DNA of 14,795 bases from Nostoc sp. CHAB 5715 (GCF_020829685.1 NZ_JAIVFR010000045.1:1-14795), one strand, 5' to 3'; positions 5,905-13,213 are shown, numbered from the stretch's first letter. The notes: generated by a model from the letters alone, not told the origin. Numbers and translations: made by a program.

Positions 5905-7353
5905 ATGAAACAAAAAGAGACGATATTTGTTATTCCGACTCATCGACTGAGAGATGTAGCACAGACCATCGAAAAGTATGATGAGAATTTCTGGGCGAAT
6001 GGTCATGCTTTAAAAATTATCGTATTTGATGATTCTAGCATTGCCAACCACGATAAATATTACCCACTTTTAGAGCAGACTAAGACAGTCAATGATATGT
6101 TTTATGTCGGCCCCCAACAGAAAGAGCAATTTATTACATTTTTAAATGAAAGACTGCGCGATAAGAAACTAGAGTCACTAGTAAAAAACTTATTCCGACC
6201 TAGTTATGGCGGAAATCGCAACTTCACACTAATGTATACCCTTGGTCATTTAATGGTTAGTGCAGATGACGATATGCGACCAGATGCATTAATTGAAACT
6301 AGCCCAGAATCTTTATCAGGTGATGAAATATGTCGAGGAAAATTAATTAAGTCTAACCAACAAGGTGGCTTTGTCCATAAATCTTTTGACTTACTCACGG
6401 CTTTTAGTGATGTTCTAGGTCAAAAAGCTAGCCATGTACCGGAAAACTTCGAGGCTGGAGAATTGGTTCTTGATACAGCAATGGATTTAGAAACTAATAC
6501 AACCAAGGGTTACTTTCGGGAAAACAGCCTTTTGTTACAACAGGGGACAGTATTGAATAATGCGATCGTCAAGATTGCCCAGACTTTTCGCACGGGAACT
6601 AATGATATAGATACACTTGATTTTATTCACATGTATCTCAATGATGAAAACCAAATAAGTCCAAATGACTTGAATGATTTTTATATTCTTACCAACTTTA
6701 GACCTGTTATTACTAACAAAAACTGGAGAATGGATTGTGGAGTGGCTGGATATGATAATCAGCTAGGTTTACCACCATTTTTTCCAACTCGCCTCAGATT
6801 TGAAGATTATATCTACAGAATTTGGATACAGCAAGAGGGGATTGTGGCTGCACACGTTGATGCTGTCCAAAACCATATTAGAAATAACTACATGCGTAAT
6901 CCTCTGGCTAGTGAACTCTTTAATGAGGAAATATGTAGCCTGCTGAAAAAGAAGATTAAGAGCAGCGTTTATCATCTTGATGACCTGGGAATCAAGTTTG
7001 ATTACTCTGGGGAAGTCACGTTGCAAGACTCTGAGGAAATCCTGGAAAAAATCTCTGCTATCCACAAGCAAGTAGTCAAAGCCTCAATGTCTACCCAGAA
7101 TGAAGAGCGTAAACAGTCACTCCAATTGTTTGCTGAGAACTTATCAAGAGTATTTTATGGGTTTGAACCAGACTTTTTTCAGCAAAACGTTTCCAGAATT
7201 ACCGATGATGTGATTAGCCAATTTCACGGTTCTCTAGAAATATGGCCAACTCTAGTTGAAATCTGTTACTTTTACAAAGATAAAAAGGATTTACCACAAA
7301 TCAAAGTCAAAAACAAGAAGCTAAAATCGAGAAATGGCATTAATTTGAGCTAA
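5905..7353 (+). CDS. GT-A-fold glycosyltransferase-like protein
   Basis: The 482-residue soluble protein has the marks of a nucleotide-sugar glycosyltransferase of GT2-like architecture. These are an N-terminal beta strand with FVIPTHR (8-14), FDDSS (41-45), GGNRN (102-106), and ADDDM (120-124) as the likely metal-binding DxD. RFED at 298-301 may serve as catalytic base region. The C-terminal ~140 residues (about 340-482) are helical and charged and end in a lysine-rich tail; I do not recognise that part. There is no signal peptide or membrane segment. The donor and acceptor are unknown. GAAGAG at 5893-5898 precedes the ATG. The gene starts 24 bp after a composite repeat and ends 17 bp before a 7-bp tandem repeat, so it looks monocistronic. 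Other nucleotide-diphosphate-sugar enzymes cannot be excluded. Confidence 0.7.
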   Translation: MKQKETIFVIPTHRLRDVAQTIEKYDENFWANGHALKIIVFDDSSIANHDKYYPLLEQTKTVNDMFYVGPQQKEQFITFLNERLRDKKLESLVKNLFRPSYGGNRNFTLMYTLGHLMVSADDDMRPDALIETSPESLSGDEICRGKLIKSNQQGGFVHKSFDLLTAFSDVLGQKASHVPENFEAGELVLDTAMDLETNTTKGYFRENSLLLQQGTVLNNAIVKIAQTFRTGTNDIDTLDFIHMYLNDENQISPNDLNDFYILTNFRPVITNKNWRMDCGVAGYDNQLGLPPFFPTRLRFEDYIYRIWIQQEGIVAAHVDAVQNHIRNNYMRNPLASELFNEEICSLLKKKIKSSVYHLDDLGIKFDYSGEVTLQDSEEILEKISAIHKQVVKASMSTQNEERKQSLQLFAENLSRVFYGFEPDFFQQNVSRITDDVISQFHGSLEIWPTLVEICYFYKDKKDLPQIKVKNKKLKSRNGINLS

Positions 7354-7370
7354 ATTAACCATAATCTTAG

Positions 7371-7405
7371 TCATTAGTCATTAGTCATTAGTCATTAGTC
7401 ATTAG
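7371..7405. repeat. Short tandem repeat, 5 x TCATTAG
   Basis: Five perfect copies of a 7-bp unit form a short tandemly repeated repetitive (STRR) sequence of the sort known from heterocystous cyanobacteria. GTCATTAGT at its end (7398-7406) can pair with ACTAATGAC at 7437-7445. That hairpin could help terminate transcription of the upstream gene, though no T tract follows. Confidence 0.9.
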
Positions 7406-7461
7406 TGCCTAAAAGAACGAAAACCGTGACAAACGTACTAATGACTTCTTGACTAGATTTC

Positions 7462-7482
7462 CCCACGGCTTCAAGCTGTGGG
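7462..7482. other. Short hairpin between glycosyltransferase and porin genes
   Basis: CCCACGGCTT and AAGCTGTGGG form a near-perfect stem with one G-T pair and a very small loop. Similar hairpins occur at the ends of IS200/IS605-family elements, so this may be a relic. No transposase is next to it. Confidence 0.45.
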
Positions 7483-7635
7483 ATGAGTTAAGTTTCTTTA
7501 TCCGTAACAATTTTGTGAAGCATATCTTAAAGTTACTGCAATCTGATAAGATTTCCAACAAGTACAATAACTGCTTGTTCTCTTTTTCTTGAAGCCAGTC
7601 ATTTCAGGCCTTTTTTGGGAAAGGAAAATAAAAAA

Positions 7636-9423
7636 ATGTCTAATCTATTGTGGAAAACTCTGGTACTAAGCCCAGTAGTTTTGGGAGTGATGGTGTTGGT
7701 TTCCGCTAGGGCTATGGCTACTCAAGTACCAGCCTCTTCTGAAGGTATAAACGCAAAAGTTGCTCAGACAGAAGCACCAATAGCTTCTAGTGCTTCAATA
7801 TTCATCCAAACAGAGCAACCAAAAAATCAGCAATTGGTTGCCCAGGCAAAGACTGATGAAAACAAGGTTTTAGAAGAAGTTAACCGCTACAGCAGCGAAG
7901 GCAAGAACCAGAATTCACTGTCTCAAGTCACATCAGTTTCTCAGTTTTCTGATGTACAGCCGACTGACTGGGCATTCCAAGCTTTGCAATCCCTGGTTGA
8001 ACGCTACGGTTGTATTGCTGGATACCCCAATAGTACGTACCGTGGCAACCGGGCATTGACTCGTTATGAATTTGCCGCAGGTTTGAATGCTTGTTTAGAT
8101 CGGGTTAATGAACTGATTGCCACAGCAACTGCTGATTTGGTGACAAAACAGGATTTAGCAACCCTCCAACGTTTGCAAGAAGAATTCTCGGCAGAACTAG
8201 CAACTCTGCGTGGCCGAGTCGATGCTGTAGAAGCACGGACTGCTGAACTGGAAGCAAATCAGTTTTCCACTACTACAAAATTGGTGGGTGAAGCTATTTT
8301 TGCCGTTACTGATATTTTTGGCGGTAATACTGGCGATGCTAACAATACTGTGTTCCAAGATAGGGTACGTTTAGACTTGCAAACCAGTTTCACTGGTAAA
8401 GACGTTTTACACACCCGTCTTGCTGCTGGTAATGCAGGAGCCTTTTCAATAAGAGATAATGCTGGTCTTCCTATTGATACTGCTGAAGGCACACAAACGT
8501 TTCAAGTCGGTAGCACTACTAACAACAGTGTAATTATAGACTGGCTGGCGTATTACGTACCCATCGGCCCAGCCCAAGTTTACTTGGCAGCCACCGGAGG
8601 TATTCATAGCGATTATGTTGCTACTAACAACCCTTACTTTGAGGACTATGATGGCGGTAATGGGGCTTTGTCTACCTTTGCTTCTGAAAGTCCCATCTAT
8701 CGCATTGGTGGTGGTGCAGGTGCAGCACTGACTTTACCCTTTGGTAGCGGTGGCAGCTTTTTCAAACCAAGTTCACTGACTGTAGGCTACTTAGCGTCAA
8801 ATGCTAATAATCCTGGCGCAAATCAAGGTTTGCTGGAGGGTAACTATGCAGCTCTTGGACAATTGAACTTTAGTGTTGGCGATCGCTTGGCGATCGCTGC
8901 TACCTACGTTCACGGTTATCATGGTGCTGGAGGCGGTAATTTATTTGATTTAGGTGGTGGTTTGGGTAGTACTAACCGCGTCCTAGGTACTGGTCAAGCT
9001 AACATCCTAAGTGCTCTAAACGCATCTTCCAGTAATTCATACGGGATATCGGCAGCCCTCAGACCCAGCGATAAATTGTCAATTAGTGGCTTCGTTTCTT
9101 ACCACGATGTCACAGGCTTTGGTGCAGATGATGATTATGAAGCTTGGAGCTACGGAGTTGGGATAGCCTTACCTGACTTCGGTAAACGGGGTAACGTTTT
9201 AGGTATTTTTGCTGGTGCAGAACCCTATTCGTTTAACCGGACAGGTTTACCTGCTAATCTTGCTGGTAATGATATACCCTATCACTTTGAAGGTTTTTAC
9301 AAGTATCGCGTCTCAGATAACGTTTCAATCACCCCTGGTGTGATTTGGTTGACTTCTCCTGGTCAAAACAGCAATAACGACGATGCAATTATCGGTACGC
9401 TGAGAACAACTTTCACCTTTTAA
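7636..9423 (+). CDS. SLH/OprB-type outer-membrane porin ('iron uptake porin' family)
   Basis: The 595-residue product begins with a signal peptide (MSNLLWKTLVLSPVVLGVMV, with likely cleavage after AMA near residue 28). A low-complexity linker precedes one SLH domain at about 103-155 (FSDVQPTDWAFQAL, then YPNSTYRGNRALTRYEFAAG). A coiled coil lies at about 157-208, and an OprB-like beta barrel from about 213 to the C-terminal Phe, the usual assembly signal of outer-membrane proteins. The SLH domain should anchor the barrel to peptidoglycan-linked polymer, and the coiled coil spans the periplasm. Proteins of this architecture are major cyanobacterial porins and are often named iron uptake porins; small-solute or inorganic iron passage is family knowledge. 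I chose the ATG at 7636 with AAGGA at 7621-7625 over an in-frame TTG at 7615. No Fur-like site is apparent upstream. Confidence 0.93.
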   Translation: MSNLLWKTLVLSPVVLGVMVLVSARAMATQVPASSEGINAKVAQTEAPIASSASIFIQTEQPKNQQLVAQAKTDENKVLEEVNRYSSEGKNQNSLSQVTSVSQFSDVQPTDWAFQALQSLVERYGCIAGYPNSTYRGNRALTRYEFAAGLNACLDRVNELIATATADLVTKQDLATLQRLQEEFSAELATLRGRVDAVEARTAELEANQFSTTTKLVGEAIFAVTDIFGGNTGDANNTVFQDRVRLDLQTSFTGKDVLHTRLAAGNAGAFSIRDNAGLPIDTAEGTQTFQVGSTTNNSVIIDWLAYYVPIGPAQVYLAATGGIHSDYVATNNPYFEDYDGGNGALSTFASESPIYRIGGGAGAALTLPFGSGGSFFKPSSLTVGYLASNANNPGANQGLLEGNYAALGQLNFSVGDRLAIAATYVHGYHGAGGGNLFDLGGGLGSTNRVLGTGQANILSALNASSSNSYGISAALRPSDKLSISGFVSYHDVTGFGADDDYEAWSYGVGIALPDFGKRGNVLGIFAGAEPYSFNRTGLPANLAGNDIPYHFEGFYKYRVSDNVSITPGVIWLTSPGQNSNNDDAIIGTLRTTFTF

Positions 9424-9457
9424 AGGTTTTAGGTAAATACTGCTTTTGTTGTGATTA

Positions 9458-9563
9458 TTCGTAATACTTCGGCTACGCCCTTCTCTACGAGAGGCTGCGC
9501 CAACGACTACGCCCTTCGGCTACGCTCAGGACAAGCTCAGGACAAGCTCAGTACAAGTTCGCA
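9458..9563. repeat. Cyanobacterial 'CTTCGGCTACGCCC' repeat mosaic
   Basis: Motifs such as ACTTCGGCTACGCCC and GGACAAGCTCA occur here more than once, and both recur at about 10665-10740. GGACAAGCTCA is tandemly repeated at about 9529-9550. The translated frames look like chance coding through repeats rather than a gene. Confidence 0.7.
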
Positions 9564-9566
9564 ATT

Positions 9567-9604
9567 ACGTTTTGTGACGGGGATTTTACCCCGACACAAA
9601 ACGT
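9567..9604. terminator. Strong hairpin downstream of the porin gene
   Basis: ACGTTTTGTGACGGGG (9567-9582) pairs with CCCCGACACAAAACGT (9589-9604), leaving one internal mismatch and a 6-nt loop. It lies about 145 bp after the porin stop codon and may end that transcript. No T run follows, so it could equally be one more palindromic repeat. Confidence 0.4.
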
Positions 9605-9725
9605 GCTGCCTGTCTTGCTGGGGACTTAAACCCCCAAACTTTGTTAAATGAAAGGCGATCGCCCTTGGCGTTGGCAAAGCCATCGCTTTTGTGTTTAATA
9701 AAAGCAAGTTTGCTAAGTTCCTATA

Positions 9726-10036
9726 TTACAGCTATTTTCAGGTAAATAGACCACGCGGTAGGGGCACAGCAATGCTCATTGGTGTCAACTTAAGCTATAG
9801 ATAGCTTAACTGTTGCCTTCCTCACCCGCCTAGAACTAAAGTTCAAGGCTAATAGCTAAAGTCTACTAAAGTAGACTAAAGATTTTTGGCTATATTTAGT
9901 CATCTTCAGATGAGTTTCGCTATTAGCAAGGAACTTCAGTTCCTTGCGGGACATGGCTTTTACGTTAAGTTGACACGTATGAGCAATGCTGTGCCCTTAC
10001 GACAGATGTGGTTCAAATACATGAAAACTGCTGTAA
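9726..10036 (+). mobile_element. Composite nested MITE-like repeat, copy B
   Basis: This 311-bp element matches copy A in reverse orientation. The outer element runs from TTACAGC to GCTGTAA and equals the ~97-bp element at 12175-12269 except for an insertion. The inner element (9777-9981, 205 bp) is bordered on both sides by AGCAATGCT (9768-9776 and 9982-9990), a likely 9-bp target duplication. The inner ends CATTGGTGTCAACTTAA and its near-complement form terminal inverted repeats. No coding capacity is evident. Confidence 0.82.
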
Positions 10037-10297
10037 ATTCGGGCAGTCGTTGATTGAATTCGGGCAGTCGTTTATTGAATTCGGGCAGTCGTTGATTGAA
10101 TTCGGGCAGTCGTTTATTGAATTCGGGCAGTCGTTGATTGAATTCGGGCAGTCGTTGATTGAATTTGGGCAGTCGTTTATTGAATTTGGGCAGTCGTTTA
10201 TTGAATTTGGGCAGTCGTTGATTGAATTCGGGCAGTTGTTGATTGAATTCGGGCAGTCGTTTATTGAATTCGGGCAGTTGTTGATTGAATTCGGGCA
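10036..10297. repeat. 21-bp tandem repeat, 12.5 copies
   Basis: The unit AATTCGGGCAGTCGTTGATT plus one G is repeated twelve times, followed by a 10-bp partial copy. Copies differ at a few positions, mainly GATTG versus TATTG, C or T after AATT, and CGT versus TGT. The array starts right at the last base of the composite repeat. Because 21 is a multiple of three and the unit is stop-free in one frame on each strand, open frames of heptapeptides (EFGQSLI on plus, PEFNQRL on minus) run through it. They have no start context or non-repeat domain, so I treat this as a non-coding array. Confidence 0.93.
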
Positions 10298-10436
10298 ACC
10301 TCCAAGAATTTACATAAAGCCATTCCAGATATTTGTAATAAATAAATCAATTTATACTGAATTATGCGGGTGTCAATTAACCCTAATTCTGTCTATTCTA
10401 GTGCTGTACAGTTCAGGGTAGAAGTCATACCAATTT

Positions 10437-10571
10437 CAATACGGTTCAGTTAGCGCGCCAAAAGCCTTAAAGTGTGTAGGTTGGGTTGAGGAACGAAACC
10501 CAACATTTCCGGGGCTTTGTTGGGTTGCGCTTTGCTTAACCCAACCTACAATTTTTCACTGAACTGTATTG
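10437..10571. repeat. Nested palindromic repeat element, copy 2
   Basis: The inner element (about 10474-10550) is close to 4727-4803, with TGTAGGTTGGGTT ends and its complement. The outer inverted repeat is CAATACGGTTCAGT (10437-10450) with ACTGAACTGTATTG (10558-10571), one mismatch. Beyond it, AAGTCATACCAATTT occurs as a 15-bp direct repeat at 10422-10436 and 10578-10592. Confidence 0.82.
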
Positions 10572-10582
10572 GGGTATAAGTC

Positions 10583-10758
10583 ATACCAATTTGAAAAAAG
10601 AATGCGACAGATATACACTATCAAACCCTTGTGATATCTAGTTTTCTTCCTAACAGAATTTTGAATACTTCGGCTACGCCCTTACTTCGACGCCGCTCAG
10701 TACAAGTCGGCTACCAAGAGGACAAGCTCAGTACAAGTTTTGAATTTTGAATTGGTAT
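10583..10758. repeat. 176-bp element with ATACCAATT termini
   Basis: ATACCAATT (10583-10591) and AATTGGTAT (10750-10758) are terminal inverted repeats. The interior contains the same CTTCGGCTACGCCC and GGACAAGCTCAGTACAAG motifs as 9458-9563. It has no open frame of note and looks like another non-autonomous palindromic repeat. Confidence 0.55.
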
Positions 10759-10827
10759 CAGTTTTTATCCTGGCGCATTATTAATAACAGGAAAGTAATT
10801 TTAGAAGATAATCTTCCTTGTGTAATA

Positions 10828-10869
10828 CGATCGCGCCAACGATCTGACAACTCAGGGCTGGCGCGATCG
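10828..10869. other. HIP1-containing hairpin upstream of the iminopeptidase
   Basis: CGATCGCGCCA (10828-10838) and TGGCGCGATCG (10859-10869) are perfect 11-bp inverted repeats with a 20-nt spacer. The right arm is part of a HIP1 octamer, and the structure ends 31 bp before the start codon. A separate palindrome, GAAGATAATCTTC, is at 10804-10816. A 5'-UTR hairpin role is possible but unproven. Confidence 0.5.
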
Positions 10870-10900
10870 CTATGACAACATTACTGATAAAATATCCAAA

Positions 10901-11848
10901 ATGCGAGAACTTTATCCAGCGATCAAGCCTTACTTAGAAGGTAGTTTACAAGTTTCTGACCTTCATACCATTCATTTTGAAGAATCAGGGAACCCGCAAG
11001 GTCAACCCATCGTTTTGCTGCATGGGGGCCCTGGTGGTGGATGTCCAGCTTTTTATCGGCAATATTTCCACCCAGAAAAATGGCGATTAGTCATGTTTGA
11101 CCAGCGCGGTTGTGGTCAAAGTACGCCCCATGCTGAATTACGAGAAAACACCACTTGGGATTTAGTCAGTGATATCGAAAAACTGCGCCAACATTTAGGT
11201 ATAGAAAAGTGGGTGGTTTTCGGTGGTAGTTGGGGTAGCACTTTATCATTAGCCTACAGTCAAACCCATCCCTCTCGATGCGCGGGATTAATTCTCCGTG
11301 GTATCTTCATGCTGAGGCAAAAAGAGTTGCGATGGTTTTACCAAGAGGGTGCTAGCTATATTTTTCCTGATGCTTGGGAAGAATATCTTAAACCAATTCC
11401 CATAGATGAACGTGATGATCTAATCGCAGCATATTACAAACAGTTGACCAATCCAGATTTAGAAATTCAATTAACAGCAGCGCGTGCTTGGTCAATTTGG
11501 GAAGCTAGTACCAGTAGACTTTTCTTAGACCCAGAACTTATGCAAAAGTTTGGCGAGAGTGAATTTGCTTCAGCTTTCGCACGTATTGAATGCCATTACT
11601 TTATGAATAAGGGATTTTTTGAAACAGAAGATCAATTACTTATAAATGTAGACCGTATCCGCCATATTCCGGCTGTAATTGTTCAGGGACGCTATGATGT
11701 AGTTTGTCCAATGATATCAGCTTGGGAATTACATCGCGCTTGGCCAGAAGCCGAATTTATTGTGGTTCCTGATGCTGGGCATTCGATGAGTGAACCAGGA
11801 ATTTGTAGTGCTTTGATTGAGGCAACAGATAATATTGAATTCGGTTGA
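10901..11848 (+). CDS. pip: Proline iminopeptidase (alpha/beta hydrolase, S33)
   Basis: The 315-residue product is a full-length prolyl aminopeptidase, which removes N-terminal proline from peptides in the cytoplasm. Visible features are the oxyanion-hole HGGPGGG (41-47), FDQRGCGQS (66-74), and nucleophile S110 in GGSWGS. The acid is D266 in GRYDVVCP and the base H294 in DAGHS. E201 and E230 fall where family members bind the substrate's free amino terminus. Spacing and length agree with the Serratia-type enzyme from memory. There is no signal peptide. No clear Shine-Dalgarno sequence precedes the ATG, but the N-terminus (MRELYPAIKPYLEGSLQVSD) is typical, which supports this start. The gene stands alone between repeat-rich intergenic regions. 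Confidence 0.95.
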   Translation: MRELYPAIKPYLEGSLQVSDLHTIHFEESGNPQGQPIVLLHGGPGGGCPAFYRQYFHPEKWRLVMFDQRGCGQSTPHAELRENTTWDLVSDIEKLRQHLGIEKWVVFGGSWGSTLSLAYSQTHPSRCAGLILRGIFMLRQKELRWFYQEGASYIFPDAWEEYLKPIPIDERDDLIAAYYKQLTNPDLEIQLTAARAWSIWEASTSRLFLDPELMQKFGESEFASAFARIECHYFMNKGFFETEDQLLINVDRIRHIPAVIVQGRYDVVCPMISAWELHRAWPEAEFIVVPDAGHSMSEPGICSALIEATDNIEFG

Positions 11849-11913
11849 ATATTTAGCCTGTGGAACGGGGGAGTTGGGTGCATCCCAGTTTTTATTTTGC
11901 TCTTGAGAATAAC

Positions 11914-12066
11914 TGTCATTGCGAACGCGAGTGCGTCTCGTAGAGAGGAGGAACGACGAACGCAAGTGCGTGTCCAAGACTTGCAATCTCATGGACTCGT
12001 TTTGACTTGAAGAATTTTGCGATTGCTTCGTTCCTCTCTTCGAGACGCTACGCGAACGCAATGACA
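11914..12066. repeat. Long imperfect inverted repeat (TGTCATTGCG ends)
   Basis: The left end TGTCATTGCG (11914-11923) is the complement of CGCAATGACA (12057-12066). Pairing continues with gaps through CGTCTCG and AGAGAGG-type segments for about 40 bp. This is a familiar dispersed cyanobacterial repeat form. With the hairpin at 12098 and the element at 12175 it accounts for most of the gene-free stretch 11849-12318. Confidence 0.7.
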
Positions 12067-12097
12067 TGTAAAAAAGTGGGATGCTCCCCCTCCCCAA

Positions 12098-12120
12098 CCC
12101 TCCCCTTTATAAGGGGAGGG
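12098..12120. repeat. GC-rich palindromic repeat CCCTCCCCTT/AAGGGGAGGG
   Basis: A perfect 10-bp stem with a 3-nt loop is followed by a second small hairpin, CGCGATAGCGCG. The combination is a common dispersed repeat of Nostoc-type genomes. It could stop transcription from the iminopeptidase gene, but no T run follows. Confidence 0.7.
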
Positions 12121-12174
12121 TGCGCGATAGCGCGGGTGGGGTATTGTTGTACCTCACCAAGTTGAAATTTGCTG

Positions 12175-12269
12175 TACAGCTATTTTCAGGTAAATAGATC
12201 ACGCGGTAGGGGCACAGCAATGCTGTGCCCTTACGACAGATGTGGTTCAAATACATGAAAACTGCTGTA
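12175..12269 (+). mobile_element. Short 'empty' copy of the outer MITE-like element
   Basis: This ~95-bp imperfect palindrome matches the two ends of the composite copies at 5569-5880 and 9726-10036 but lacks their ~205-bp interior. Its centre (12210-12230) is a perfect palindrome with 10-bp arms around A12220, including GCACAGCAATGCTGTGC. AGCAATGCT occurs once here (12216-12224) and twice, flanking the inner element, in copy B. Confidence 0.82.
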
Positions 12270-12318
12270 ACTCAATTTTTCTATTGCACTATTTTAGCTG
12301 TGCCATACCACTACAACA

Positions 12319-12504
12319 CTAGGGTGGGTGAATCTCCAAATCTTTGCAAATTTTGATAGTTAGAATATCAACAATCTCAGTATGTCTTGGAACTGCTGAG
12401 GTTCTGTTGTTTGATGGATTGTAATAAATCGTATGCCTTCCACCCTCTCGAAGGAACAAACAGCCGTTCTTTTCCAAATGGCGAATCAATTCACGTCTTT
12501 TCAC
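12319..12504 (-). CDS. hicA: HicA-family mRNA interferase toxin
   Basis: The 61-residue product has the dsRBD-like HicA fold signature. It has MKRRELIRHLEKNGC at the start, then REGGRHTIYYNP with the likely catalytic His at 24, and a short C-terminal helix. HicA toxins cleave mRNA and are held in check by HicB. The start is GTG (12502-12504), sharing its G with the TAG stop of hicB, a coupling typical of toxin-antitoxin pairs. The length is normal for the family. Activity depends on H24, which is present, so the toxin is probably functional. Confidence 0.88.
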   Translation of the reverse strand: MKRRELIRHLEKNGCLFLREGGRHTIYYNPSNNRTSAVPRHTEIVDILTIKICKDLEIHPP

Positions 12505-12725
12505 TATAATTTGACATTAATCTGTTCACGGACGACATCTTTACCGGAGAGTTGTTGCTCTGCGAGTTCCCGATTTGAGATTAGAATCAACTCTATCGCT
12601 TCCCGTAGACTTTCTCTAGCTTCTTCCAGAGTTCTCTCTTGTACATTAGCTCCAGGTAACTCTTGAACATAGCCGATATACCAATCATCTAACTTTTCAT
12701 ATACAGCAGTAAAAGAATTTTCCAT
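12504..12725 (-). CDS. hicB: HicB-family antitoxin
   Basis: The 73-residue product has the HicB partial RNase H-like fold: FTAVYEKLDDWYIGYVQELP at the N-terminus, then GANVQERTLEEARESLREAI. It should bind and neutralise the HicA encoded immediately downstream. It lacks a recognisable C-terminal helix-turn-helix or ribbon-helix-helix domain, so autoregulation through its own DNA-binding domain is uncertain. The gene order antitoxin then toxin and the 1-bp overlap support an operon. The upstream minus-strand DNA is AT-rich and contains a TATAAA-like hexamer, but no promoter can be called with confidence. Confidence 0.88.
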   Translation of the reverse strand: MENSFTAVYEKLDDWYIGYVQELPGANVQERTLEEARESLREAIELILISNRELAEQQLSGKDVVREQINVKL

Positions 12726-12808
12726 TGTTGGATGCTTTATAACTAAAGTTTATATTTTACCTTACATAAATAAGATATTAAGCTATAAATTGTTTTTTAT
12801 CTAGTCGC

Positions 12809-13213
12809 TTAAGTGTCGATTTCTACTTGCTTATCAAAATATGTTGCCTTTATTTTTCGTAGTTGATTCTTCTGCGCGATCGCATCTAGAAACTCTTCCT
12901 CTATAGTATGGATAGAAACTATATTCTCTTTGGGTAAAAAGATATAACCATCTCCATATTCTTCAACAATATATAAAACTACACCCTCAACGGAAATTTT
13001 TCTGATATCCCATGCTTCCCTTGAGTAAATCTCCAAGTACCCCCTTTGCTCTAACTTGAACAATATTTCCGGTAGTTGTTTCAATTCTATATAAAACAAG
13101 TTTTTTTCTATACCATTACCAAAGGTCATACCTAATTGTTTGAGGTAGTCGATTGTATCCTCCAAATCATCGTCGTTAATACTGAAAAACTTTCCAATAA
13201 TTGTTTTACTCAT
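12809..13213 (-). CDS. Hypothetical 134-residue protein
   Basis: I do not recognise this protein. It is acidic, soluble and mixed alpha/beta, with no signal peptide, membrane segment or cysteine motif. Features include a helical DLEDTIDYLKQLGMTFGNGI near the start, FYIELKQLPEILFKLEQRGY in the middle and a lysine-rich C-terminus. I placed the start at the ATG of 13211-13213 because a perfect AAGGAG lies seven bases upstream; a longer frame from 13234 lacks this. It lies between a decayed hicB and an intact hicBA pair, 83 bp before the latter, all on the minus strand. A role as an immunity or regulatory passenger is possible, but nothing in the sequence shows it. Confidence 0.7.
   Translation of the reverse strand: MSKTIIGKFFSINDDDLEDTIDYLKQLGMTFGNGIEKNLFYIELKQLPEILFKLEQRGYLEIYSREAWDIRKISVEGVVLYIVEEYGDGYIFLPKENIVSIHTIEEEFLDAIAQKNQLRKIKATYFDKQVEIDT

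Noticed and set aside
7563..7568. TACAAT as the -10 element of the porin promoter
   Set aside because: It is a possible -10 match, but no -35 element at suitable spacing was seen, so it is not listed as a promoter.
9451..9651. 66-codon frame downstream of the porin
   Set aside because: It lies entirely within dispersed repeats and the hairpin at 9567-9604, so coding is not credible.
10036..10297. CRISPR array
   Set aside because: The units are contiguous with no spacers, and no cas gene is nearby.
9960..10421. Heptapeptide-repeat proteins on both strands through the 21-bp array
   Set aside because: Open frames on both strands follow automatically from a 21-bp stop-free unit. The non-repeat ends are translated mobile-repeat sequence, and no start signal is present.
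11692..12097. Minus-strand frames over the end of pip and the following repeat
   Set aside because: They are antisense to the conserved C-terminus of the iminopeptidase or run through the inverted repeat at 11914-12066.
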